From positions 1 to 64,000 of the forward strand of contig NZ_JAABOS010000006.1 of assembly GCF_010078235.1 (NCBI RefSeq): a DNA stretch of 64,000 bases, given 5' to 3'. The first letter of the stretch is position 1. Each line of letters opens with the position of its first letter. This document shows positions 38,513-46,797 of the stretch, one piece after another. The stretch is from Cognatundibacterium crateris. GTDB lineage: Bacteria > Pseudomonadota > Gammaproteobacteria > Burkholderiales > Burkholderiaceae_D. The position numbers were made by a program, and so were the translations under genes. A model generated the notes under the pieces. That model worked only from the letters and a program-made list of their open reading frames with translations. It ran no database searches and was not told the DNA's origin.

Positions 38513-40184
38513 TTCCGGCGTCTGCTCCTCTGTAGCTGATTGCGGCAGCTTACATGCTGCCATACTCGAATGGCGTCTGGCGCTGGGTGAGCATGCAGTG
38601 CAGGATGCTCATGCGGCGATGCTCAGATTTGGTATGGATACATGCTCGCAATTGCGACAGATCGATGCGGTCATCACACCGGATAGGCAGGAGCAGCTAA
38701 GCGTATTAGTGAAGATCGCACGTTACCATGAAATTACGCTGTACCCAATCAGCACCGGACACAATTGGGGCTATGGTAGCGCTAAGCCAGCTGTCGATCA
38801 TTGTGTGATCGTCGATCTCGCGAAATTGAAGCGCATCATTGCGATGGATGTGGAATTGGGCCTGATCACTATTGAGCCTGGTGTTACCCAGGCTGATTTG
38901 AGGGCTTACCTCGATCAGCATAAGCTGCCTTTCCTGGTTCCCGTGACCGGGGCGGGGCCAAGCTGCAGTCTGATCGGTAATGCGCTTGAACGCGGCTATG
39001 GCGTCACTCCTGTCGCGGACCATTTTCAGGCTGTCACCTCGCTTGAAGCGATACTGCCTAACGGTGATTTGTACCGTTCTCCACTGACAGCCACGAGCAA
39101 GGCAGGTGCGCCATCCCAGGTATTCAAATGGGGCATAGGCCCTTATCTTGACGGCTTATTTGCACAGGGTAATTTCGGTATCGTGACTCAGATGACGATT
39201 GCACTTGCGCGGCGCCCGCAGCAGGTCAAGGCTTTTTACTTCTGGGTCGAACATGATGCGGATTTGGAGCGCGTGGTCGTCGCTGTACGGGAAGTGCTAC
39301 AGATCGTGGGTTCAAATGTCGGCGGTATCAACCTCATGAGCAGTGCACGTGTGCTTGCGATGTCTGTTCCTTATCCTGAAGAACTGGCAGAGAAAAATGC
39401 TGCACTGTCAGCCGCCACGATAGACGCACTCGCTAAACAACACGGAATCACAGCCTGGACCGGTGTGGGATCTGTTTATGGTAGCCGTGAACATGTCAAG
39501 GCGAGCTGTGCAGTCATCAGGCGCCTGCTCGCGCCCCACGTCAAACGTATCGTGTTCGCAGACCGTGCCCGTGTGCAGCTGTTGCAAAAGTTAGTCAGAC
39601 TCTTGCCTGCAAAGTTCTCGGCAAATCTGCCCGCGATGATAAATAAGATGGCTGGTGGCCTTGATTTGATGGAAGGCATACCCAATGAAGTCGCGTTGCC
39701 GCTGGCTTACTGGAAATCCGGTGTTACGCCGCCGTCATCGAAGCTGGATCCAGCGCGCGATGCCTGTGGATTGCTATGGTATGCACCAATAATTCCTATG
39801 CGCGCGCAAGCGGTACGTGATTACCTCACGATGGTACGCAGTGAGTGTGCACGCTTTGGAATCGAGCCAGCGGTCACGCTCACTTCGCTATCCGAACGCG
39901 GCTTCGACAGCACCCTGCCTATCCTGTTCAAGCGTGACCATTCTTGCCAGGAAGCCCGTGCTTTACAGGGATACCGTGCTCTTTTTGCTGCTGGTAAGGC
40001 GCTCGGCTTTGTTCCATATCGTGTCGCCAGCCAATTCATGGATCTGGTTGTTGATGCAGAGCAGACTTGCTGGCGCATGGCGCAAACTATGCAGCAATCC
40101 ATAGATCCCGGTGGCGTAATGGCAAATGGCCGCTATTCGCTGTGTGGCGTTAAAGAGCAGCGTGCAACTGAAAATAAGGATTAG
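38502..40184 (+). CDS. FAD-linked oxidase of the vanillyl-alcohol oxidase / p-cresol methylhydroxylase type
   Basis: 560 aa from a GTG start with GGGAGGG 7 nt ahead, overlapping the methyltransferase stop by 11 nt. The PCMH-type FAD-binding domain has ISTGHNWGYGSAK (about 77-89) and the LERGYGVTPVADHF segment, both close to VAO/4-cresol dehydrogenase/eugenol oxidase. A C-terminal FAD-oxidase domain follows (about 240-550). Relatives oxidise para-substituted phenols. No partner cytochrome gene is adjacent, so O2 may be the acceptor (oxidase type). Whether FAD is covalently bound cannot be told. Confidence 0.82.
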   Translation: MHSDSGVCSSVADCGSLHAAILEWRLALGEHAVQDAHAAMLRFGMDTCSQLRQIDAVITPDRQEQLSVLVKIARYHEITLYPISTGHNWGYGSAKPAVDHCVIVDLAKLKRIIAMDVELGLITIEPGVTQADLRAYLDQHKLPFLVPVTGAGPSCSLIGNALERGYGVTPVADHFQAVTSLEAILPNGDLYRSPLTATSKAGAPSQVFKWGIGPYLDGLFAQGNFGIVTQMTIALARRPQQVKAFYFWVEHDADLERVVVAVREVLQIVGSNVGGINLMSSARVLAMSVPYPEELAEKNAALSAATIDALAKQHGITAWTGVGSVYGSREHVKASCAVIRRLLAPHVKRIVFADRARVQLLQKLVRLLPAKFSANLPAMINKMAGGLDLMEGIPNEVALPLAYWKSGVTPPSSKLDPARDACGLLWYAPIIPMRAQAVRDYLTMVRSECARFGIEPAVTLTSLSERGFDSTLPILFKRDHSCQEARALQGYRALFAAGKALGFVPYRVASQFMDLVVDAEQTCWRMAQTMQQSIDPGGVMANGRYSLCGVKEQRATENKD

Positions 40185-40187
40185 CGC

Positions 40188-40994
40188 ATGGCGACGATAA
40201 ATACCAGCCGCTTGGCTGCATTGAATAATGGCACTGTGGCTGCGAGCACCTTAGGCGAGTGTCTGGCGGTCGACCAGATTGTACTGCTTAGACATATTTT
40301 GACTGCACTCAATTTGACTGTGGATAACAGTGCGCTCGCGACATTGGATGAGCGCTGCGCAGGTATGGGTATCAGCATTCAGGTCGCGATCATCGGGGAA
40401 TTTCTTGGCGAGGTGACCGCGCGCATGCCAAAGGCGAAACGTGATGCCACATTGGCGCAACTGAGCACCCATCCGTCAGACACCGTTCGCAGTTGGGCTG
40501 CCTTTGCTGTCGGCCGTACCAGTGCCGTACATAGTCTTACACAAAGGCTGGATTACATGAGGCCGTTCGCCGCAGATTCCCATTTTGGCGTTCGTGAGTG
40601 GGCGTGGATCGCAGTACGGCCCTATATTGCGGCTGATCTTGATCTCGCCTTGCATTGTTTGTTGCCATGGACTGCAGATTCCGATCCCAATATCCGTCGT
40701 TTTGCCTGTGAAAGTACGCGTCCACGCGGTGTCTGGTGCGAACACATAAAGCAACTCAAAGAACGCCCGGCTCAGGGTGAGGCTTTGCTTGAATGTCTGA
40801 AGGCTGACACTGAACGCTATGTCCAGAATTCCGTCGCCAACTGGATCAATGATGCCAGCAAGAGTGCGCCGGACTGGGCCATCCAGCTTTGTACGCGTTG
40901 GAAAAAAGAAGCCAATCCCGATACCAATAAAATCATTACGCGCGCCTTGCGCACCTTGAGTAAGAAAGATACATCGTTATTGAATATGTCTTAA
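40188..40994 (+). CDS. HEAT-repeat protein of the AlkC/AlkD DNA-alkylation-repair type
   Basis: 268 aa, all-helical HEAT repeats. The stretches ADSHFGVREWAWIAVRP (about 119-135), RRFACESTRPRGVWCEHI (about 165-182) and YVQNSVANWINDASKSAPDW (about 205-224) follow the pattern of AlkC/AlkD-like DNA glycosylases. AlkC and AlkD remove alkylated bases; relatives in antibiotic clusters give self-resistance to DNA-alkylating products. The start is 3 nt after the oxidase stop, so it is a full member of the operon. Catalytic residues were not aligned; a structural or non-enzymatic HEAT role is possible. Confidence 0.7.
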   Translation: MATINTSRLAALNNGTVAASTLGECLAVDQIVLLRHILTALNLTVDNSALATLDERCAGMGISIQVAIIGEFLGEVTARMPKAKRDATLAQLSTHPSDTVRSWAAFAVGRTSAVHSLTQRLDYMRPFAADSHFGVREWAWIAVRPYIAADLDLALHCLLPWTADSDPNIRRFACESTRPRGVWCEHIKQLKERPAQGEALLECLKADTERYVQNSVANWINDASKSAPDWAIQLCTRWKKEANPDTNKIITRALRTLSKKDTSLLNMS

Positions 40995-41008
40995 CGGACA
41001 TTCGTCGG

Positions 41009-41029
41009 GACACGTGCGGGTGTCTTTTT
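41009..41029 (+). terminator. Weak hairpin with T-tract after the HEAT-repeat gene
   Basis: GACAC (41009-41013) pairs with GTGTC (41020-41024), then T5. The short stem would give partial termination at best. Confidence 0.35.
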
Positions 41030-41053
41030 CATTGATGTTCAAAGGAGAAGTCT

Positions 41054-41706
41054 ATGTTATTGCAACAGGAATTGGATCAACTCAGCGCTGGGCTGGCACA
41101 ACAGGTACCGGCGCAAGTCTTGGCTACGTTTGGACGCGCGATACAGGAAATGAAGGTGTCGGGTATTGAGCAGAACAGTCTGCGCGTCGGTGACAGTGCG
41201 CCTTTTTTTCGTTGCCAGCTGCTGATGGTGAAACGGTCACTTTGAGCGGTTTGCTCGCACAGGGACCGTTGGTGCTGAATTTCTATCGCGGACTTTGGTG
41301 CCCATATTGCAATCTTGAGCTGGCAGCGCTGCAAAAAAGCCTGGCGACAATAGAGGGGCTGAATGCGACTCTGGTTGCGGTATCGCCGCAGACGCCGGAA
41401 GCGAGTGCCGCAACAGCGAGCAAGCTTGGCTTGTCATTCAAAGTATTGGTCGACCAGGGAAATCAGTTGGCCTGGGAGTTCGGTCTGGTCTTTACCTTGT
41501 CCGAATCCTTGCGCCCGATCTACGCAGCAATAGGCATAGATCTGCCAGCAGCTAATGGTGACAACAGCTTTATGCTGCCTATGCCAGCCACTTACATCAT
41601 CGCCCGTGACGGCACGATCGCGTATGCATTTGTCGATGCCGACTACACGCATCGTATGGAACCAAGCGACATGTGTGCTGTGCTTGAGCGCTTGAAGTCT
41701 GCCTGA
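41054..41706 (+). pseudogene. AhpC/TSA peroxiredoxin-like protein, frameshifted at a T7 tract
   Basis: Two frames make one protein of about 217 aa. The first (41054-41245) gives residues through VGDSAPFF and then reads nonsense to a stop. The second continues as FSLPAADGETVTLSGLL and runs to 41706, with the thioredoxin-fold motif GLWCPYCN and an intact C-terminus. The switch falls in T7 (41203-41209); one more T would restore the frame. Possible causes are a real mutation, a sequencing error, or slippage. Intact relatives reduce peroxides with the Cys-x-x-Cys. It lies within the pathway run, 59 nt after the HEAT gene. Confidence 0.8.
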
Positions 41707-41867
41707 TTGTCCAAACCCGGCGCGCTGCTGCGTTTCAGGGGAAAGCTCAGCTACGCGCGATTGCGCACGATTGCACACGAATACATGACTACGCACGACC
41801 AGGTATAACCAGGTACGAATGCGTACGTTTGTGCAGATTGATGAAATTGCCGGAGACTGGAATTGTT

Positions 41868-43634
41868 ATGAAAAAACTCGTCATTATCGGTGCCGGAATC
41901 GCTGGCAATCTGACAGCCATGTATTTTCGCAAGCTGCTTCCGGAGATTGATATTACCTTGGTTGGGAGGTTAGACCGCAAGCGTCCGATAGTCGGTGAGT
42001 CGACGGTGGAATTGACCACACACTTTCTTGAAGCCTTGGGACTCGGCACTCTCCTTGAGGAAAGTCATTACCATAAATATGGGCTGACCTATTACTTCAA
42101 ATTGCAGCCTGATCCCAGCTGTCGCCGTTATGTAATTCACGAAGCGCCGGGCGTACTGCGTATGCCAGCCTATAACATTAACCGCAACAGGTTTGATCGC
42201 GATATAGCAGGCATCAATCAGCAGTTGGGTATCCGTATTCTGCGTGCAGATATCGCTGAGGTGTCACTGGCTGAAAAACGGCCAGACCGTCACGTCCTGA
42301 CTGTACGTCACAGCGAAGGTGAGCAGAGTACTCTGGAAGCTGACTGGATAGTCGATGCGAGCGGACGTAACCGTTTTCTCGCGAGAAAATTACAGCTGAA
42401 CAAACCCGTCCCTTATCAACGCAGCAGTTTCTGGTTTCGCCTGACGAAATTCGATCGTACCCGCCTGCGAGAAATAGACGACACGCGGACCGAGCACCGT
42501 TGCTACGACCCCTACTATGTGACCCACCATTTTTACGGCAAAGGATATTGGATCTGGCTGATTCCTATGCGGTCGGAAAATGGTGATGACCTGATCAGCA
42601 TAGGCGTGACTTACCGTGCCGAGCTGATGTACGGAGAGGTCACATCGATAGAACAATTCATCGCCCTGATGCAACGTGACCACCCGGTGATTGCCGGGCT
42701 GATCCACACTGGCGTGATCGTTGATACGAATTTGTACAAAAATTATATGTACGAGTCGTCTCAGTATTATTCGGAAAACGGCTGGTTCCTGGTGGGTGAT
42801 TCTGGCTTTACCTTTGATCCTGCCAATAGTGCAGGTCTGGCCTATTTGGCGCATCAGATTCCGCAAGTTGCGGCCATGATCAAGAAGGATATGGCTGGAA
42901 CCCTGACACCAGCCTACGTCGCCTCACTGGAGCGGCATTTGGTGGCGCAATTGGCACTGCAGGATGCCTGGAGCAAATGGTATGAGATCATGCATGAGCC
43001 GCTCAAAATGGCGTGGACGCTGCTGGTTGCCAATCTGGGTTATTTTCATATCAGCCTGCCCAATTACGTGAATGGCGGATTCCTTGACGGGCACCAGGCG
43101 CGGCATTTTGCCGATCTGGTACCGCGCTACATGCCCGACAAACAGCCGGCAGCATATCCTTTTCCCTGCCTGATTGATGCCGTGCTGGCTTCCGATGGTA
43201 ACAAGTTGGCCGACTGCATTCCCAATCTCTATCCAAAAACAGTTAACTGGGATTTGTACCGGCCGGATGAGGCGGCGCGGCCGCGCTATGCGGCTCGGTA
43301 TTTCCGTATGCTGGTTCGCATGCGTCTGAAGTTGATGGGGATGGTGAAGTGGCAGTTCAAGCTCTCCCATTTCATATTATTACAAAAGCATATACGTGGT
43401 CTGATAGCAGATGCTGGACAAAGCGTTGCGCTGACGCTGTTTCCCAGTCTGTTTTATAAATATGGAACTCCGCCTGAATCACTGGCTTCACCATTTGAGC
43501 CGCATGCTGCTTTCCTCCGTCTGGCGTCTCATGACGCGGCAGCATGTGCGCCTTTGCTACAAAAAAATGGACGCCAGTTGTCTGCTATTGCTGCCGGGAG
43601 CATGCAAGCGAGCTCAGCCGAGATGCACGTTTGA
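41868..43634 (+). CDS. Flavin-dependent halogenase-like FAD oxidoreductase
   Basis: 588 aa from MKKLVIIGAGIAG. The N-terminal GxGxxG (8-13) binds FAD; GES (43-45) matches the halogenase GESxxP region without its Pro. Lys70 in HKYGLTYYF sits where the catalytic lysine of tryptophan halogenases stands, WxWxIP is present as WIWLIP (228-233), and FDPANSAG (316-323) fits their FxPxSxG motif. Such enzymes use FADH2, O2 and chloride or bromide to halogenate indole, pyrrole or phenol rings. Substrate is unknown, and a non-halogenating member of the fold remains possible. No flavin reductase is adjacent. Confidence 0.72.
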   Translation: MKKLVIIGAGIAGNLTAMYFRKLLPEIDITLVGRLDRKRPIVGESTVELTTHFLEALGLGTLLEESHYHKYGLTYYFKLQPDPSCRRYVIHEAPGVLRMPAYNINRNRFDRDIAGINQQLGIRILRADIAEVSLAEKRPDRHVLTVRHSEGEQSTLEADWIVDASGRNRFLARKLQLNKPVPYQRSSFWFRLTKFDRTRLREIDDTRTEHRCYDPYYVTHHFYGKGYWIWLIPMRSENGDDLISIGVTYRAELMYGEVTSIEQFIALMQRDHPVIAGLIHTGVIVDTNLYKNYMYESSQYYSENGWFLVGDSGFTFDPANSAGLAYLAHQIPQVAAMIKKDMAGTLTPAYVASLERHLVAQLALQDAWSKWYEIMHEPLKMAWTLLVANLGYFHISLPNYVNGGFLDGHQARHFADLVPRYMPDKQPAAYPFPCLIDAVLASDGNKLADCIPNLYPKTVNWDLYRPDEAARPRYAARYFRMLVRMRLKLMGMVKWQFKLSHFILLQKHIRGLIADAGQSVALTLFPSLFYKYGTPPESLASPFEPHAAFLRLASHDAAACAPLLQKNGRQLSAIAAGSMQASSAEMHV

Positions 43635-43636
43635 GC

Positions 43637-45115
43637 ATGAATCGCCCCGATTTTTTACACATGGGAGCAATGGAAATTGCGCAGCGTATACGACGCCGTG
43701 AGGTGTCAGCGCTGGAAGTGATGCTAGCCCACATCGCGCGTGCCGAGGCGCTCAATCCTGGCTTGAATGCGATTGTCGTACCACGCTATGAACTGGCACT
43801 CGCGGAAGCGCGGCAGGCAGATATCGCCTTGGATACAGAGCTTGTAATCGGTCCGCTTCATGGTGTGCCATGCAGCATCAAGGAAGGGCTGGGCATGGCG
43901 GGTTTACCACACACCAGCGGATCGGTCCTGCGCATGGGCAAGCTGGCAAAGAGCGATGGAAGCATCGTTGCGCGGGTGCGTCAGGCCGGGGCAATTCCTA
44001 TAGGCCTGACGAATATGTCTGAGATGGCACTGTGGCCGGAATCGGACAATCATGTTTATGGACGTACCAGCAATCCATATGACCTGCGTCGCACCTCGGG
44101 CGGCAGCAGTGGCGGGGAGGCGGCGAGCGTCGCTGCCGGTGCTGCCGCCTTCGGACTTGGTACCGATGGTGGTGGGTCTATCCGTATTCCGGCTGCCTAT
44201 TGCGGTGTTTTTGGGCATAAGCCCAGCAGCGGTCTGGTACCCCTGAGTGGCCATCTACCTTTGGATGATATGTTCGCAGCTGAACCTGGCGCACAAGCCA
44301 TGGCCAGATATTTTGCCGCCGGTCCGATTGCCAGGTCTGCTGCAGATTTGATGCCGCTGCTGCGCATCATCGCAGGTCCCGATGGAATCGATAGCAATAT
44401 GTGTCAGTCCGTTCTGCGAGACCCGGCTAGCGTCGATTTCGCTGGCAAGACCGTGCTGGTATGCGAAGCACCGTCGGTTCGCGGAGTCGGGAAGATTAGC
44501 TCTGCCGCACAACAAGCGGTGGCACGGGCTGCACATGCTTTCGAATTACGTGGTGCCAGAGTCCGTTCGTGGGAGCATCCCTTATTGCGCGATTCGTTTG
44601 ACATCTGGCTGGCAACGACGATGGCAGCTGCGGGGCCATCGCTCAATCGACTTGTGGGCAATGGCAGTCCTGTTGCCTTGCTCTCTGCTGCAATGGCAGC
44701 TTTGCTGGGTAAGCCTCGCCACACGCCAGGCCCGCTGCTCGCCTGCGTGGTGGAACGCTACGCTTCGCCGGGGCCGGCGCGCGTTGCCAAACTGCTGGCG
44801 GCGGGAAGATCGCTGCGTGAGGACTTGAGTAAGGCGCTTGGCCCTGACGGCTTGTTGCTGTTGCCGGTGACGCCAGGCCCGGCACCTTTGCACGGTGGTT
44901 CGCTCTGGCATCCATTCGATGTGGCCTATTGCGCACTGTTCAATGCTCTGGAATTGCCTGCGACAGTTGCGCCCGTGGGGTTGGCGGAGTCAGGGTTACC
45001 CGCTTCGGTGCAACTGGTCGCTTGTCACAACGCGGACCATATCACGATCGCCGGTGCTTTATTGCTCGAGGATGCATTGGGGGGCTGGTTTCCACCGCCA
45101 ATAGCAGAGCCTTGA
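43637..45115 (+). CDS. Amidase signature family hydrolase
   Basis: 492 aa from MNRPDFLHMG, 2 nt after the previous stop. The catalytic triad is complete: Lys82 (PCSIKEG), cis-Ser157 (GGSSGG) and nucleophile Ser181 (TDGGGSIR), with the same spacing as fatty acid amide hydrolase (142/217/241). No signal peptide, so cytosolic. The family cleaves amide bonds of fatty amides, peptides and aryl amides. In a run that begins with an N-acyl amino acid synthase it could remove or exchange the acyl group; that is inference. Confidence 0.88.
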   Translation: MNRPDFLHMGAMEIAQRIRRREVSALEVMLAHIARAEALNPGLNAIVVPRYELALAEARQADIALDTELVIGPLHGVPCSIKEGLGMAGLPHTSGSVLRMGKLAKSDGSIVARVRQAGAIPIGLTNMSEMALWPESDNHVYGRTSNPYDLRRTSGGSSGGEAASVAAGAAAFGLGTDGGGSIRIPAAYCGVFGHKPSSGLVPLSGHLPLDDMFAAEPGAQAMARYFAAGPIARSAADLMPLLRIIAGPDGIDSNMCQSVLRDPASVDFAGKTVLVCEAPSVRGVGKISSAAQQAVARAAHAFELRGARVRSWEHPLLRDSFDIWLATTMAAAGPSLNRLVGNGSPVALLSAAMAALLGKPRHTPGPLLACVVERYASPGPARVAKLLAAGRSLREDLSKALGPDGLLLLPVTPGPAPLHGGSLWHPFDVAYCALFNALELPATVAPVGLAESGLPASVQLVACHNADHITIAGALLLEDALGGWFPPPIAEP

Positions 45116-45161
45116 ATTCACCAGTCCTTCTCTTTGTTGTCAACTTTCAGGTGAATCAAAT

Positions 45162-46370
45162 ATGTATCCATCTATGAGTGTCACTGAAATATTTCTGATC
45201 GCAATGCTAATGATATTTGCGATTCCTTATACCATTTGGCGCGTGTGCAATACCGACTATTACGCACCTTTGGTTGTGGTACAGATCATTGCCGGCATTG
45301 TGCTTGGTCCTGGCGTGCTTGGCGCGCTGTATCCGGAATATTACAAGTTTGTTTTCAGCGCGCCGGTGATTCAATCGTTGAACGGGATTGCACTCTGGGC
45401 CGTCATGATTTTCGTCATGATCGCCGGTATAGAACTCGACTTTCGCAAAGTCTGGGAATACAGAAAAGAAAGCACGATCACTGCACTCTTGGCACTAGGT
45501 ACGCCGATGTTGTTTGGCTGTGTCACCGCCCTTGGCATCTTGATGTACGACGGTTGGAAAGGACCACTTGCATCGGACTGGCAGTTCGTGATCGGGATAG
45601 GCATGGCGTGCGCAGTGACGGCATTACCTATTTTGATTTTGCTGATGGAAAAACTGGACATCTTGCGCCAACCGATAGGGCAACGCATACTGCGCTACGC
45701 CAGTCTGGACGATGTTGCTATCTGGGGCGTACTGGCGATACTCCTGCTTGACTGGACGCGTGTGGGGCGGCAGTTGGGGTTTTTACTGGTTTATACCGTA
45801 GTCACTATCCTGTTTCGCGCAGTGATGGTGCGGCTGCAGGAACGTGACCGTTGGTATGTCGCCCTGATCTGGCTTGCCAGCTGCGCATTGGCTGCGGATT
45901 GGGCAGGTCTGCACTACATGGTTGGCGCATTCCTGGCGGGTGTGGTGATGGATGCGGATTGGTATGATCAGGAAAAAATGGACCAACTCCGGCATCACGT
46001 ACTACTCGTCATCATGCCGGTATTCTTTCTCAGCACCGGATTAAAAACGAACTGGGCGATGGGGGGCACGATGGTGTTTGTCGTTGCTGCCTTTCTGTTG
46101 CTGGCTTCGGTCAGTGGTAAGCTGGCTGGTGTCCACCTCGCTGGAAGGATACTCAAATGGGGCGAAGGCGAAGCCTCGGTGATCGGATGGCTGCTACAGA
46201 CTAAGGCCTTAATTATGATTATTTTTGTCAATATTCTGCTCGAAAAAGGTATTATCGCCAGTGAGACATTTACCGCACTGCTACTGATGGCCATAGGCAG
46301 CACCATGCTTACCGTACCCGTGGTACATCCCAAACTGGCACGCTTCCGGGCACTCATTTTCAAACACTGA
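45162..46370 (+). CDS. CPA2 family cation:proton antiporter, membrane domain only
   Basis: 402 aa with about 12 hydrophobic helices of the Na+/H+ exchanger fold (PF00999); MIAGIELDF and GAFLAGVVMDADW contain the acidic and polar residues of the ion site. Unlike the antiporter at 7.1 kb it has no TrkA regulatory domain. A second start five codons downstream is possible. Last gene of the accessory run, 46 nt after the amidase. It could protect the cell by ion homeostasis or be unrelated to the pathway. Confidence 0.82.
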   Translation: MYPSMSVTEIFLIAMLMIFAIPYTIWRVCNTDYYAPLVVVQIIAGIVLGPGVLGALYPEYYKFVFSAPVIQSLNGIALWAVMIFVMIAGIELDFRKVWEYRKESTITALLALGTPMLFGCVTALGILMYDGWKGPLASDWQFVIGIGMACAVTALPILILLMEKLDILRQPIGQRILRYASLDDVAIWGVLAILLLDWTRVGRQLGFLLVYTVVTILFRAVMVRLQERDRWYVALIWLASCALAADWAGLHYMVGAFLAGVVMDADWYDQEKMDQLRHHVLLVIMPVFFLSTGLKTNWAMGGTMVFVVAAFLLLASVSGKLAGVHLAGRILKWGEGEASVIGWLLQTKALIMIIFVNILLEKGIIASETFTALLLMAIGSTMLTVPVVHPKLARFRALIFKH

Positions 46371-46797
46371 GTTCCACTTCGTGCATCCATTATTTACTCT
46401 TGTTCGGAGGCGCTTTCGCCTGAGCCATGATGGCGAGTGGCTCTCGATATGGATCTTTGCAAGATGGGGGGCAAAGGCTGGAGCTGATTGGCGATTTCGC
46501 GCAACAGCGCCAACAGTCTGATTGACAGCGACTTCAGCCTGACTTTACAATCGCGGCTCAGGTGCTCAGGGGCGCCTGCCCGCAAAAGAGGCTCTCACCC
46601 TGTGTTATCGCATCCTTACCGGCCAGCCGGTTTGGCCATCATCAGATGTGATCAGCGATTATTCGTTTGACGTAGCGGGTCGTCAGATAACGAATTGGAG
46701 CGATCATGTTGTCTTTAGTTTTATTTCAGTTTTACCCCTGTCCGGTTTCCTGTTCCATGTATGCACGGCCTGTCTTCAGTTACAGCGAGGTGCAGGT
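46371..46797. other. Intergenic region, 427 bp
   Basis: I see no supported gene. A short hairpin AGGCG-CTTT-CGCCT stands near 46410 without a T-tract. Small frames on both strands lack ribosome sites and family resemblance. It separates the accessory run from the core genes and may include decayed sequence. Confidence 0.5.

Noticed and set aside
46394-46585. 63-codon minus-strand frame in the gap after the antiporter
   Set aside because: Faint resemblance to a regulator tail only; too short and unsupported to call a gene or pseudogene.
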